Source: Eubacterium limosum (lineage in GTDB: Bacteria > Bacillota > Clostridia > Eubacteriales > Eubacteriaceae). Taken from it: DNA of 64,000 nucleotides. The notes beneath the pieces are model-generated. The model was given only the letters and a program-made list of their open reading frames with translations. It did not search any database and had not been told where the DNA came from. Positions 22,561-31,300 of the stretch are shown here, one piece after another. The stretch covers positions 1-64,000 of the forward strand of contig NZ_CP019962.1 in the NCBI RefSeq assembly GCF_000807675.2, in the 5' to 3' direction. Made by a program: the position numbers and the translations under genes. The stretch's first letter is position 1; the number at the start of each line of letters is the position of its first letter.

Positions 22561-23607
22561 ATGCGATTACCAAACGGTTATGGGGGCGTTTCAAAGCTTC
22601 CTGGCAACCGGCGAAATCCTTGGCGGGCAAGGGTTACGATCGGCTGCGAGTTACTTCCAACCGGAAAAACAAAGCAACTTTACAAATCAATTGGGTACTA
22701 TCCCACCAGAAAGGCAGCACTAGAAGCCCTCGCTGATTACAACAAAAATCCTTATGATCTTGCACAAGATCAATTAACATTTAAAGAAGTATATGAAAAG
22801 TGGTCTGAGGAACATTTTGAGGCCATTGTCCCGAGCGCGGTTCGTACCTGGAAAAGCGCGTATCGTTATTGCGAACCGCTTTATAACATGAAAATGAAAG
22901 CGATCCGCGTAAATCATCTCGAGCAAACAATTAAAAATGCAAAGGTAGGCGATTCCACAAAGGGACGCATAAAGTCCCTCTTTAATCTCATGTACAAATA
23001 TGCTATGAAACATGAAATAATCGATAAGAATTACGCTGAGCTTTGTGATAGCATCAAGGCGCCAAAACCTAAAATTAAAAGGACCGTTTTCACGGATAAA
23101 GAGCTTCAAGTCTTATGGGATAATCTCGAATTTCCATTCGTTAAAATGATACTTATAGGAATCTATTCAGGGTGGCGCCCTCAAGAGTTGGCATCTTTAA
23201 AAACTGAAGATATCAATCTGGAGGAACGCACAATGTTCGGAGGGCTCAAAACAGATGCTGGAAAAAACCGTTGCGTCCCCATTCATTCGAAGATATTTCC
23301 TCTTATTTCATCGATATATGATAAAAGGAATAAATACCTTTTTAATGATGAAAATGGACAGCAAGGGACGTACATGACATATGAAAAATATCGTGGTCGC
23401 TTTAAAAAGATTAATGCCAAATTTGGCTTTGATCACAAACCACATGACACAAGACACTCTTTTGTAACTTTCGCCAAAGAGGCAAATATGGATGAATATA
23501 TTCTCAAATTAATCGTAGGGCATGCGATCGAAGATGTTACCGAGAAAGTCTATACACACCGTACAATGGAACAGCTAAAAAGCGAAATTGAAAAGATCAA
23601 TAAGTAA
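22561..23607 (+). CDS. int: Phage integrase, tyrosine recombinase
   Basis: 348 residues. An N-terminal AP2-like arm-binding domain (RLPNGYGGVSKLPGNRRNPW) is followed by a core-binding helical domain and the catalytic domain: Arg in YSGWRPQELASL, then HDTRHSFVTFAKEA, LIVGHAIEDVTEKVYTHRTM with GH and the nucleophilic Tyr. The R-H-R-H-Y pattern is complete, so the enzyme should be active. The ribosome site is AAAAAGGAGTG. It marks the right arm of the prophage and would insert or excise it with the Xis-like protein. Confidence 0.93.
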   Translation: MRLPNGYGGVSKLPGNRRNPWRARVTIGCELLPTGKTKQLYKSIGYYPTRKAALEALADYNKNPYDLAQDQLTFKEVYEKWSEEHFEAIVPSAVRTWKSAYRYCEPLYNMKMKAIRVNHLEQTIKNAKVGDSTKGRIKSLFNLMYKYAMKHEIIDKNYAELCDSIKAPKPKIKRTVFTDKELQVLWDNLEFPFVKMILIGIYSGWRPQELASLKTEDINLEERTMFGGLKTDAGKNRCVPIHSKIFPLISSIYDKRNKYLFNDENGQQGTYMTYEKYRGRFKKINAKFGFDHKPHDTRHSFVTFAKEANMDEYILKLIVGHAIEDVTEKVYTHRTMEQLKSEIEKINK

Positions 23608-23728
23608 CAATAAACTTAAATAAAAAAAGGTCTATAATACTCACTTAAGACACAAAATATCACTTGAACCCGCATAAAACTGTCATTCCTGCTTCCATCG
23701 AGGAAGCTATGAAATAATTCCGACAAAC

Positions 23729-23761
23729 AAAAAACCTGCGATTCATCTCGCAGGTTTTTTT
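23729..23761. terminator. Bidirectional terminator at the prophage/host junction
   Basis: AAAAAACCTGCG pairs with CGCAGGTTTTTTT around an 8-base loop, giving A/T runs on both sides. It serves the integrase from the left and the PLC-like gene from the right. Confidence 0.85.
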
Positions 23762-24359
23762 AATGGACTAAAAAGCCCGGTTCCACATTAAAGGCGGCGT
23801 AGTAGCGTGTGGTCATGATAGTGCCGACGGTCTGGAGGCAGGCGGACAGGGCACCCTCTGCCTGGGCCCTGTAGGAGGGTCTTCCGGCCAGATAGGCATC
23901 GTTCATCTCCTCAATCTTCCGAAAGATGTCGCCGGTTCCGGAAACGGAAAAGCTTCTGGGCTGCCGCATGGTCTCGCCCAGCTCCTTTTCGTGGAGCATA
24001 CAGTAGCGGTACAGCCTTTTCTCAAACAGAATATGTTCCTTCAGGTTTCCTTCATAGCGCTCGGTATGGGCCTCGCAGAAAAAATCCGCGCAATAGTGGC
24101 AGATGCTGCCAAGGCGCTCTGCCAGAAAAAAACCGGCGTCGAAGTCCATAATGTCGCCAGCCTTAATGGCCGCGTCGATGGCATATCTCAGATGCTCAGA
24201 GGCATATTTCCTTTCATGGGGATGAAAGACAAAGCTAAAAGTGAGGTCCGGCGCGATATTTCCAAGCAGAAAGCCGGCACGGTTCAATGTGATTCCATAG
24301 TTTTCGTCAAGGTATTTCCAGATAATTTCTCCAAATATCAGGTGTGTTGGTTTGTTCAT
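23760..24359 (-). CDS. Zinc-dependent phospholipase C-like protein
   Basis: 199 residues. The ordered histidine/aspartate set fits the Zn_dep_PLPC fold: THLIFG at the start, LLGNIAPDLTFSFVFHPHER near residue 32-51, HLRYAIDAAI and RLGSICHYCADFFCEAHTER near 83-102. These His and Asp residues would hold a multi-zinc centre. There is no signal peptide, unlike secreted alpha toxins, so it is probably cytosolic and its substrate is unknown. It is the first host gene beside the prophage. Confidence 0.8.
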   Translation of the reverse strand: MNKPTHLIFGEIIWKYLDENYGITLNRAGFLLGNIAPDLTFSFVFHPHERKYASEHLRYAIDAAIKAGDIMDFDAGFFLAERLGSICHYCADFFCEAHTERYEGNLKEHILFEKRLYRYCMLHEKELGETMRQPRSFSVSGTGDIFRKIEEMNDAYLAGRPSYRAQAEGALSACLQTVGTIMTTRYYAAFNVEPGFLVH

Positions 24360-24831
24360 TAAGTGTTCAGCTCCCCTGTATTAAACTTGATTTACCTTTA
24401 TAATACACCATAAAAGTTAAGAAAATACAATCCAAATTATGAAGATTTTCCTAAGATTTTACATTGCATTTATTATTTTAACACAAACCCGATAAGTTAT
24501 TTACCCTTAACAAGTAAATTTATTCTGGAAAACCTTTTCTAAAATATTAAAACCGCAACGCCTTAAAACAAGACATTACGGTTTCAGCAGCAGTTAAAAT
24601 TATTTCCATAAACCAGTCTATAACAACTAACATCGGGAGGTAGTACTTCAAAACATACATAACCTTTAACCTCTGATAGACATTTTTTAATAAATATTTA
24701 TTTTCGTTCAACTTTGTTTGTATAAAAGATTCTTCGCCGTTAAAAAATCCCTTTAACTCTGAGAAGTTAGTGATTATGCGTTGTTATGGAAATTTCTGGC
24801 CTCCAAAATTCTATATGAACAGTGCCACAAT
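24360..24831. other. AT-rich gap between PLC-like and hemolysin III genes
   Basis: 470 bases without a firm gene. It holds one possible small membrane-peptide ORF on the minus strand (24547-24660) with a hairpin AAACCGnAA/TTnCGGTTT at its 3' end. No tRNA or repeat seen. Confidence 0.4.
24547..24660 (-). CDS. Possible small hydrophobic peptide (37 aa)
   Basis: Reads MYVLKYYLPMLVVIDWFMEI and ends CFKALRF, with a hydrophobic core and a basic tail. AGAGGTTAAAGG lies before the ATG, and a terminator-like hairpin overlaps the 3' end. The size and composition recall type I toxin peptides or small membrane proteins, but acidic residues in the middle are atypical. Coding status is doubtful. Confidence 0.3.
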   Translation of the reverse strand: MYVLKYYLPMLVVIDWFMEIILTAAETVMSCFKALRF

Positions 24832-25488
24832 TCAGGCCGGCATTAAAATATAGCGGAAAACAGCGTAATAGTGGCAAAGACTCCCCATCATGACAAAGAC
24901 ATGGAACACCTCATGAAAACCGAATTCCGGCCATATATTGGGCTTTTTAAGGCCATACATAACCCCGCCCACCGTGTACATAATACCGCCGAGCAGTAAA
25001 AACACAAATCCGCCGGTGGGCAGCGCATCGTAGAGCGGCTTGAGGGCAAAAAGGGCAAACCAGCCCATGAAAATATAGAGGCCTGTGTTCAGCCACCGGG
25101 GCATATTGATCCAGAAAACCATCATCAGCACACCAATCACCGCAACCGCCCAAATCGCACTCATCAGCGCCACCCGGGTGACACCTGTCAGGCACAGAAG
25201 GCAGAACGGCGTATAAGAGCCGGCGATCAGCAGGAAAATCATGGAATGGTCTGTCTTTTTCATGCGTATGATTTTTTCAGGTGAACCGTGGATGGCATGG
25301 TAGGTGAAGCTGGTCGTATACAGGGCGATCAGGCCAAGTCCAAAGGCCAGCACCGAGGTCAGTGTCAGGGCATTGACTTCTTTTTCAACAGTGATAAGGA
25401 TCAGCATGGCAATGGTGCCGATCACGGATAAGACGGCTCCGATCAAGTGGGTCAGCGCACTCATCGGGTCTCTGAATTTTTCGATCAT
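24832..25488 (-). CDS. Hemolysin III family membrane protein (PAQR-like)
   Basis: 218 residues with seven hydrophobic segments. The conserved features are the N-terminal DPMSALTHLIGAVLSVIG, the SFTYHAIHGSPEKIIRMKKTDH motif, and the C-terminal GFHEVFHVFVMMGSLCHYYAV. The His and Asp positions match the metal-binding site of the Hly-III/PAQR family. These are inner-membrane proteins; TrhA is linked to membrane homeostasis. It stands alone between its neighbours. Confidence 0.9.
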   Translation of the reverse strand: MIEKFRDPMSALTHLIGAVLSVIGTIAMLILITVEKEVNALTLTSVLAFGLGLIALYTTSFTYHAIHGSPEKIIRMKKTDHSMIFLLIAGSYTPFCLLCLTGVTRVALMSAIWAVAVIGVLMMVFWINMPRWLNTGLYIFMGWFALFALKPLYDALPTGGFVFLLLGGIMYTVGGVMYGLKKPNIWPEFGFHEVFHVFVMMGSLCHYYAVFRYILMPA

Positions 25489-25581
25489 TTTGTGTTACTC
25501 CTTATATAGTTTTTAAAACTATGTATTGCGTTCTTTAAAATATATCACAACCTGTATACAATGTCAAATACGTTTTTGATG

Positions 25582-25610
25582 TTGTCTTTTTTGTGGCTTT
25601 AGCGTAAAAT
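25582..25610 (+). promoter_or_regulatory. Promoter of the DUF1836 gene
   Basis: TTGTCT at 25582-25587 and TAAAAT at 25605-25610 with a 17-base spacer. AAGGAGG follows before the ATG at 25636. Confidence 0.6.
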
Positions 25611-25635
25611 AAATAGAAATAACAAGGAGGTCTCC

Positions 25636-26208
25636 ATGACAGAAGAACAAATTTTTGACTTGATTGACAGCCTGCAGCTCGACAGCCAGATCACCATACA
25701 GGATATCCCGGATCTGGACCTTTACATGGACCAGCTCATCACGCTTTTTGAAAAACACCTGGCTCCCACAAAGCGCAGGCCTGAGGACAAGCTGCTGACT
25801 AAGACCATGATCAACAATTATACTAAAAACAAGATTTTAATCCCGGCCCAGAAGAAAAAGTACACGGTGGACCACGTGCTTCTCATGCTCTTGATCTACC
25901 AGCTAAAACAGGTAACCTCCATGGAGGATATCAAAACGCTTTTTGGCTTTCTCAAAAAAGGAGAGACAGTGGATCACGAGAAGCTTCAGTTTGTTTACCA
26001 GAAATTCCTGAATAGCCAGGCTGGACAGCTTGGCGCCGTAAAGGACGATGCCCGCCGTATCGCTGAAAATGCCAAAGAAAAAACCGCCGACTCCGATATG
26101 GAATCGACGGATTCAATGCTGATGTGTCTGTTGCTGTTTCAGCAAAGCCTTAATTACAAACGCCTCGCTGAAAAGCTTCTGGATGAAATGGCCCCGGACA
26201 CGGAATAA
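25636..26208 (+). CDS. DUF1836 family protein
   Basis: 190 residues. The centre (LTKTMINNYTKNKILIPAQK, then KKYTVDHVLLMLLIYQLKQV) is the DUF1836 signature, a HTH-like region with a conserved N-Y motif. The C-terminus is helical. The family is common in Clostridia and has been thought regulatory; target unknown. Its stop abuts the convergent M23 gene (26209) with no space for a terminator. Confidence 0.8.
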   Translation: MTEEQIFDLIDSLQLDSQITIQDIPDLDLYMDQLITLFEKHLAPTKRRPEDKLLTKTMINNYTKNKILIPAQKKKYTVDHVLLMLLIYQLKQVTSMEDIKTLFGFLKKGETVDHEKLQFVYQKFLNSQAGQLGAVKDDARRIAENAKEKTADSDMESTDSMLMCLLLFQQSLNYKRLAEKLLDEMAPDTE

Positions 26209-27342
26209 CTATTCTACGTAGTTCCAGTTTTGTCCCGGATAATAAGCCAATGGATCGACAAAGTTATCATTGACCATCCATCCAAAGTGAAGATGGGGCC
26301 CGGTGGAATTACCAGTGCTGCCCACATAGCCGATGATGTCGCCTTTGGAGACAGTCGCACCCACTGAGGTAGCGATTGAAGACATATGGCCGTACAGCGT
26401 GGCCAGCTTATTACCGCTGCCGTCTGTCCCCATGTTGATGACCACACAGAGACCGTAGCCACCGTTATCCCCGGCGATGGACACAGTGCCGTCTCCGGCC
26501 GCCAGGATTGGGGTGCCATAGCTCACAGCCACGTCAACGCCTTGATGGTTAGACCATTCGCCCGTAATCGGGTGGATACGTCCAGCAAAGGGACTGCTGA
26601 TATTAAAGGCCTGAGAGTTATCCGGTGAGATTGGCCAATAATACTCACCTGTCTGGATAAAATCACTCGCCTTTTCTCCGCCCATCTGCTGGGCAATACT
26701 GTCCGCCGCTGCCTGTTCAGCCGCGATACCAGCCTTGTATTCCTCAATCAGCGCCTGGTTTTTTGCCAACAGCTGATTCTGCTGTTCCTTTGCCTCATTT
26801 TGAACCGCTTTGGCCTGTTCTGCCGCTGCTTTATCCGCTTCCAGGCCAGCATTTTTTTCTTCCAGTTCTTTTTTCGTATTTTCAAGAGCGGTTACCGCGT
26901 CCTTATCAGCCTGCATGACATTTTTCATCATATCGGCCCGGGCGATAAAATCCGTGAAATTATTAGAGGAGAACAGTACCTGAAGGTAACCGTCATTCCC
27001 GTACATGTACATGACACGGAGACGTTCTTCCAGTTCCTTTTCCTGTTTGTCCTGCTGTTCCTGCAGCACGGCGATCTGCGCCTTACGGTCTGCCATACGG
27101 GCGTCCAGATCAGCGATTTGGCTGTTGATGGCATCGATGGCCGCATTTGACTCGTTGACCTGTTTTTCAATTTCAGTCATACTGGTTTTAGTCGCCTCCA
27201 TCTGAGACGACATATCTTTAATTCTCTGCGCACTTTCTTTCAGCTTTGCCATCAAATCGTCATTCCCCTCCGCGAAAACAGGGGTGCAGATCATCAGAAA
27301 ACATAATAATCCTGCCAGAAAACCACACATTTTTTTCTTCAT
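26209..27342 (-). CDS. Secreted M23 peptidoglycan hydrolase with coiled coil (EnvC/PcsB-like)
   Basis: 377 residues: signal peptide 1-24 (LAGLLCFLMICTPVFA), a long coiled coil about 28-215, then an M23 domain about 245-375. Zinc and catalytic residues are visible as His266-x3-Asp270 in NHQGVD, His319 in YGHM, and His350/His352 in GPHLHF. It should cleave peptide cross-links during cell separation. FtsX is encoded 50 bases upstream in the same direction; FtsEX activates PcsB, CwlO and EnvC-type enzymes, so these are probable partners. Confidence 0.9.
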   Translation of the reverse strand: MKKKMCGFLAGLLCFLMICTPVFAEGNDDLMAKLKESAQRIKDMSSQMEATKTSMTEIEKQVNESNAAIDAINSQIADLDARMADRKAQIAVLQEQQDKQEKELEERLRVMYMYGNDGYLQVLFSSNNFTDFIARADMMKNVMQADKDAVTALENTKKELEEKNAGLEADKAAAEQAKAVQNEAKEQQNQLLAKNQALIEEYKAGIAAEQAAADSIAQQMGGEKASDFIQTGEYYWPISPDNSQAFNISSPFAGRIHPITGEWSNHQGVDVAVSYGTPILAAGDGTVSIAGDNGGYGLCVVINMGTDGSGNKLATLYGHMSSIATSVGATVSKGDIIGYVGSTGNSTGPHLHFGWMVNDNFVDPLAYYPGQNWNYVE

Positions 27343-27391
27343 AGACCTTACTCATCTCTCCTTCTTCGTACTAACAATTACACATTTATCT

Positions 27392-28321
27392 CTAAGCATT
27401 TAAGAATTTCCTGATTGAGAACAAACTGCCAAAGGCGCCGATAATAATACCGTACACCAGACAGAACACAAAAATCGGGCCCATAATCAGCGCCGGAGAT
27501 ACCAGGTCGCTGTTCATCGGCATATTAACCGCGTTGGTGACATAGGCAATGGCATAGTAGTAGCCTGTGCGTATGATCAGCATGGCTACCAGCGCCCCGA
27601 GACATCCGAGGAAGGTCCCTTCCAATATAAAGGGCAGCCGGATATACCAGTCCGTTGCACCAACATACTTCATGACCCCTATTTCCCTTCTTCTGGCAAA
27701 GCAGGTCAGCTTGATGGTGTTATAAATAATGAAGACTGAAATGACGGAAAGCACTGCCAGTATGACAATACACAGCGTATTGCTGAACTTGCTGAAGCTT
27801 ACCAGCGCATTGACGTATTCCTCACCATATTTAACATAATCGACTCCCTGGGACGTCAGCCCCTCAGCGTAGCTTTTAACACTCTCCAGATCCTCAGGAT
27901 TCTGTACCTGGACAATAAACGATGCGGCCATCGGGTTATTGCTGCTGTCATAGCCCTTTAAAAGGCCTGAATAATCATCGAGGCTCGAAGAGAATTTTTC
28001 CAGGGCTTCGTCCTTGCTCTCAAAGGAGATGCCTGTCACCTGGCTGTTACCGCGAAGCGCCGTCTCAACCGAGGTTTTCTGATCCTCTGTGTATTCTGTT
28101 TTCATAAAAACACGCAGCTCCATAGCGGATTCCACATTTTCTGTAATGTGCTGGAGATTCACGGTGAAGATCACAAAAATCCCCAGAATGATCAGAGCCG
28201 CGACAACAGAAAGAATGGAGGCGATACTCATCAGATTATTCCGCTCAATGCTTTGAGCCGTATCTCTGAAAATACTTTTCAGCATCGAAAAAAAATGATG
28301 CTCCTTTTTTCTTTTTCCCAT
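27392..28321 (-). CDS. ftsX: Cell division protein FtsX
   Basis: 309 residues from ATG 28321 (GAGGGAG ribosome site). Domain order: cytosolic N-terminus, TM about 32-52, extracellular loop of about 130 residues with VESAMELRVFMKTEYTEDQK at its start, then three C-terminal TM helices around FARRREIGVMKYVGATDWYI, the FtsX/MacB hallmark. No ftsE ATPase is adjacent: upstream is a DUF1638 gene. FtsX therefore relies on an FtsE encoded elsewhere or another ATPase. It regulates the downstream M23 hydrolase. Confidence 0.92.
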   Translation of the reverse strand: MGKRKKEHHFFSMLKSIFRDTAQSIERNNLMSIASILSVVAALIILGIFVIFTVNLQHITENVESAMELRVFMKTEYTEDQKTSVETALRGNSQVTGISFESKDEALEKFSSSLDDYSGLLKGYDSSNNPMAASFIVQVQNPEDLESVKSYAEGLTSQGVDYVKYGEEYVNALVSFSKFSNTLCIVILAVLSVISVFIIYNTIKLTCFARRREIGVMKYVGATDWYIRLPFILEGTFLGCLGALVAMLIIRTGYYYAIAYVTNAVNMPMNSDLVSPALIMGPIFVFCLVYGIIIGAFGSLFSIRKFLNA

Positions 28322-28507
28322 TAACATTCTCCCTCTCATCTGCACCCTCTTAGACGCAAATTATTACACAGCCCTCATAAAATTTTACAAATTATTTATT
28401 TCTGCTGTACTATTATAGGTCATTTTACTTATAAAAAACTTTAAAAAACGTTGAAATCTGAAAGTATTGTAACAGTTATATTTAAATTGTAACAAAAAAA
28501 ACAAGTT

Positions 28508-29188
28508 TTAGCAAGGCAAACGTAAGCTTGCGCCGTCAAAATCATGATAGGTAGTCTCACGCCCCGGTGGGATCACGCAAAAGTGTTCCTCATCCCAGTT
28601 ACCCATCAGCAGTTTTTCGATGGGGCTGATGTCCCCCTGCTTGACAACCGGTTCCAGCTTAATGGTCTCAGCGATCTTATCCACCCTTGGCTTCGCCTGG
28701 TTAAGATCATAGGCGCCGGTGTCAATGAGCATCAGATATTTGTAATGCCGGTAGATCATGTCCATGATTTTCCGGGCCCGCTTTTCGCCAAAGCGTTTGT
28801 AATTGTAGTCGATCTCCCACTCTAGGCTCTGCTTGCCGTCCAGCCAGCCCCTTGTCAGAAAATAGGTGGTGGTCCGCACCCGCTCCAGATTTTCAAGGTT
28901 CGACAAAAACATGTCAATACAGTCCCCATATTTGGGAATGATCATGGTCGCGCTGCTGCTTTTTAATCCCACCAGGCCATTGCCACAGTTGCCATAAGCA
29001 AACAACAGCTCCTCGGCCTCCGGCTCTGCCTTGTCAATCTCTGCCTGAAGAGCGTCCCTCAGGTTTTCAGGGTAAGCGTGCAGTGTGTTATCCATCCAGA
29101 CGGTTTCAATGTCGACGCCGCATTTTTCCTTAATGAGCTCGACTTCATCCTTAATCGTCTCACAGGCCAATAATTTTCTTCTTTTCAT
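28508..29188 (-). CDS. DUF1638 family protein
   Basis: 226 residues. Features: MKRRKLLACETIKDEVELIK, VDIETVWMDNTLHAYPENLR, LLFAYGNCGNGLVGLKSSSA and IIPKYGDCIDMFL. The conserved Cys and His pattern (YGNCGNG, DC) suggests a metal or cofactor site. DUF1638 genes often lie near corrinoid methyltransferase genes in methylotrophic anaerobes, so a C1-metabolic role is likely but unproven. It is divergent from the formyl-THF cyclo-ligase gene. Ribosome site GAGGGGATTGCAAA. Confidence 0.8.
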   Translation of the reverse strand: MKRRKLLACETIKDEVELIKEKCGVDIETVWMDNTLHAYPENLRDALQAEIDKAEPEAEELLFAYGNCGNGLVGLKSSSATMIIPKYGDCIDMFLSNLENLERVRTTTYFLTRGWLDGKQSLEWEIDYNYKRFGEKRARKIMDMIYRHYKYLMLIDTGAYDLNQAKPRVDKIAETIKLEPVVKQGDISPIEKLLMGNWDEEHFCVIPPGRETTYHDFDGASLRLPC

Positions 29189-29307
29189 TTTGCAATCCCC
29201 TCATTACTTTTTCAAGTCCCGTTTTTCATTTTCCTCATTCATAGATAAGTATAGCGCATTTAACCCCGCGATGCAAAAAATTTTCTCTATCAACCGTGTA
29301 AAAGAGA

Positions 29308-29316
29308 TGATATAAT
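29308..29316 (+). promoter_or_regulatory. Extended -10 promoter of the folate gene pair
   Basis: TGATATAAT (TG, one base, TATAAT) at 29308-29316, about 30 bases before the AAAGGAG of the cyclo-ligase gene. The -35 is poor, typical of extended -10 promoters. Confidence 0.6.
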
Positions 29317-29352
29317 GGGAGAAAATGCAGGTATAATCACAAAGGAGAAATT

Positions 29353-29916
29353 ATGGATAAAAAAGCTTTTCGTCAGGAAACCTTAAAGAAACGTTCTGAC
29401 ATTTACTCAAAGGAAATCGACGCACAGATCATTGACAATTTCATTCACTCCGACGCATACAAAGACGCGGACTGGATGATGCTCTACGTGAGCTTCGGCA
29501 CTGAAATCCACACCCACGCCCTGATTGAGAGGGCACTGGCTGAGGGCAAGCATGTGGTCGTGCCGATCTGCAACACCGCGGACCACACCATTATCCTGTC
29601 TGAGATTCTAAACTTCCCGGGTGATCTGGAGGAAGGGCATTATGGCATCCTGGAGGTTAAGGACGACTGCCGCCGCGTGGTCGTGCCCGAAAAGCTGGAT
29701 CTGGTGCTGGTACCCGGCATGGCTTTTACCGAAGCGGGCAACCGCATGGGCTTTGGCGGAGGCTATTACGACCGTTTTCTTGAAACCATCCGGCCCGACT
29801 GCAAAACCGTCGCGCTGATCCGTGAAGATTTTATTTATGATGAAATCCCCATGGAACCCCATGACAAGAGTGTTGACATCATCATTACCGAAGACCGGGT
29901 CAAGACCTGCCGGTAA
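29353..29916 (+). CDS. 5-formyltetrahydrofolate cyclo-ligase
   Basis: 187 residues, the normal length. The N-terminal KKAFRQETLKKRSD supplies the ATP-binding basic residues, and the C-terminal signature VPGMAFTEAGNRMGFGGGYY, with DRFLE following, is complete. It converts 5-formyl-THF to 5,10-methenyl-THF with ATP, returning a storage folate to the C1 pool used by the Wood-Ljungdahl pathway. FolC follows 21 bases later in the same operon. Confidence 0.93.
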   Translation: MDKKAFRQETLKKRSDIYSKEIDAQIIDNFIHSDAYKDADWMMLYVSFGTEIHTHALIERALAEGKHVVVPICNTADHTIILSEILNFPGDLEEGHYGILEVKDDCRRVVVPEKLDLVLVPGMAFTEAGNRMGFGGGYYDRFLETIRPDCKTVALIREDFIYDEIPMEPHDKSVDIIITEDRVKTCR

Positions 29917-29937
29917 CCAAGGAGAAAAAACAGAAAA

Positions 29938-31254
29938 ATGAATGTACAGGAAACCATTGACTTTATAGAATCCAACGGGAAGCTTGGCATCCGGCTGGGC
30001 CTTGAAAGCATTGGCCTGCTGCTCGGTGAGCTGGGCAACCCGCAGGACAAGCTGAAATGTATCCACGTGGCTGGCACCAACGGCAAAGGCTCCGTGAGCA
30101 CCATGCTCTCCACCATTCTCAAAACCGCCGGGTACACCACAGGGCTCTACACCTCCCCGGCCCTCGAAACTTTTAACGAGCGGGTTCAGCTGAACAATGT
30201 CCCTATTCCGGATGACGACCTGATGCAGGTAACCCAAAAAGTTCAGGCCGCCTGCGACGCACTGGTGGCAAAGGGTGAGCCGCACCCCACTGGCTTCGAG
30301 ATCGAAACCGCCCTGGCCTTTGAATATTTTTATGAAAAAGGAGCGGATCTCTGCGTGATCGAGGTTGGTATGGGCGGACGGCTGGACGCCACCAACATCA
30401 TCCCCTCGCCCGAGGCCGTTGTCATCATGAGCATCAGCCTAGACCACACCGATTATCTCGGTGACACCATCGGAAAAATCGCCGGTGAGAAGGCCGCTAT
30501 TATTAAGGAAAGGACAAATGTCGTCATCTACCCTCAGGAAAAGGAAGCTGAAGACGTCATCGTAAGCTATGCCCAATCCATGAAAGCGCCCTTCACAATC
30601 GTCAACCCTGCCGATATCTGCCGGATTTCCGAAAGCCTTGACGGGCAGGTCCTGAAATATAAAAAGCCCGGCGGTATTGCCGGACTGGATACGTTCAGGC
30701 TGAAGCTTCTGGGTGAGCACCAGATTTTAAACTGTCTGACTGTACTCAATACCCTGGAAATCTTATTAAAAAAAGGGTATGCCATTCCCACATCAGCCAT
30801 TACCGCCGGGCTTTCAGACGTCACCTTTCACGGACGCTTTGAGATCCTTCACCGCGACCCCATTATTCTGATTGATGGCGCCCACAATCCGAACGGCATC
30901 GAGTATTTTGTCAAAAACATCAAAACCTATTTCCCAGGAAATAAGATCAATCTTTATTTTGGCATGCTGGCCGACAAAGACATCGACCTGGCCCTTAAAT
31001 ACCTCATGCCCGTCACCAGCGACGTCCACGCCCTGACACCCGAAAACGATCGTGCACTTCCGGCCGATAAGATGGCTGAGCTGATTCACCGCGAGTACGG
31101 CAAAAATGTCAATTTCTACGACACCATCGAAGCCGCGGTGGACAGTATCGACCTAAGCGCAGAAGACCGCATCAACGTGTTTGTCGGCTCACTTTATATG
31201 ATTGGAGTCGCCCGCACTGCCATTGTAAAAAGGTTGAAAACCGAGCAAGCCTAA
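29938..31254 (+). CDS. folC: Folylpolyglutamate synthase / dihydrofolate synthase
   Basis: 438 residues, Mur-ligase family. The P-loop VAGTNGKGSV is at about 44-53, the metal-binding VIEVGMGGRLDATN near 140, the SLDHTDYLGDTIGKIAGEKA segment after it, and LIDGAHNPNG near 315. It adds glutamates to folates, which retains them in the cell and sets the affinity of C1 enzymes. Co-transcribed with the cyclo-ligase; a strong terminator follows. Confidence 0.93.
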   Translation: MNVQETIDFIESNGKLGIRLGLESIGLLLGELGNPQDKLKCIHVAGTNGKGSVSTMLSTILKTAGYTTGLYTSPALETFNERVQLNNVPIPDDDLMQVTQKVQAACDALVAKGEPHPTGFEIETALAFEYFYEKGADLCVIEVGMGGRLDATNIIPSPEAVVIMSISLDHTDYLGDTIGKIAGEKAAIIKERTNVVIYPQEKEAEDVIVSYAQSMKAPFTIVNPADICRISESLDGQVLKYKKPGGIAGLDTFRLKLLGEHQILNCLTVLNTLEILLKKGYAIPTSAITAGLSDVTFHGRFEILHRDPIILIDGAHNPNGIEYFVKNIKTYFPGNKINLYFGMLADKDIDLALKYLMPVTSDVHALTPENDRALPADKMAELIHREYGKNVNFYDTIEAAVDSIDLSAEDRINVFVGSLYMIGVARTAIVKRLKTEQA

Positions 31255-31256
31255 AC

Positions 31257-31290
31257 AAAAAGAGCCTGACATCCGCCAGGCTCTTTTTTA
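31257..31290. terminator. Bidirectional terminator (folC / ABC exporter)
   Basis: AAAAAGAGCCTG pairs with CAGGCTCTTTTTT around an ACATCCGC loop. It serves folC from the left and the ABC permease gene from the right. Confidence 0.85.
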
Positions 31291-31300
31291 ATGCCGGTTG

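Larger units (their letters stand above)
1..23700. mobile_element. Prophage (right-hand part), integrated tailed phage
   Basis: A continuous phage block: head genes at the left edge, terminases, small early genes, replication genes, a repressor switch and a tyrosine integrase at 22561-23607. Tail and lysis genes are absent and should lie to the left of the window. The right boundary is inferred to lie between the integrase stop (23607) and the host gene ending at 23760. No att duplication can be proven because the left end is not visible. No tRNA gene adjoins the integrase, so the target site is not an obvious tRNA. Head genes of HK97 type and an HNH gene beside the terminase suggest a cos-packaging siphovirus; this is inference. 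Confidence 0.95.
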
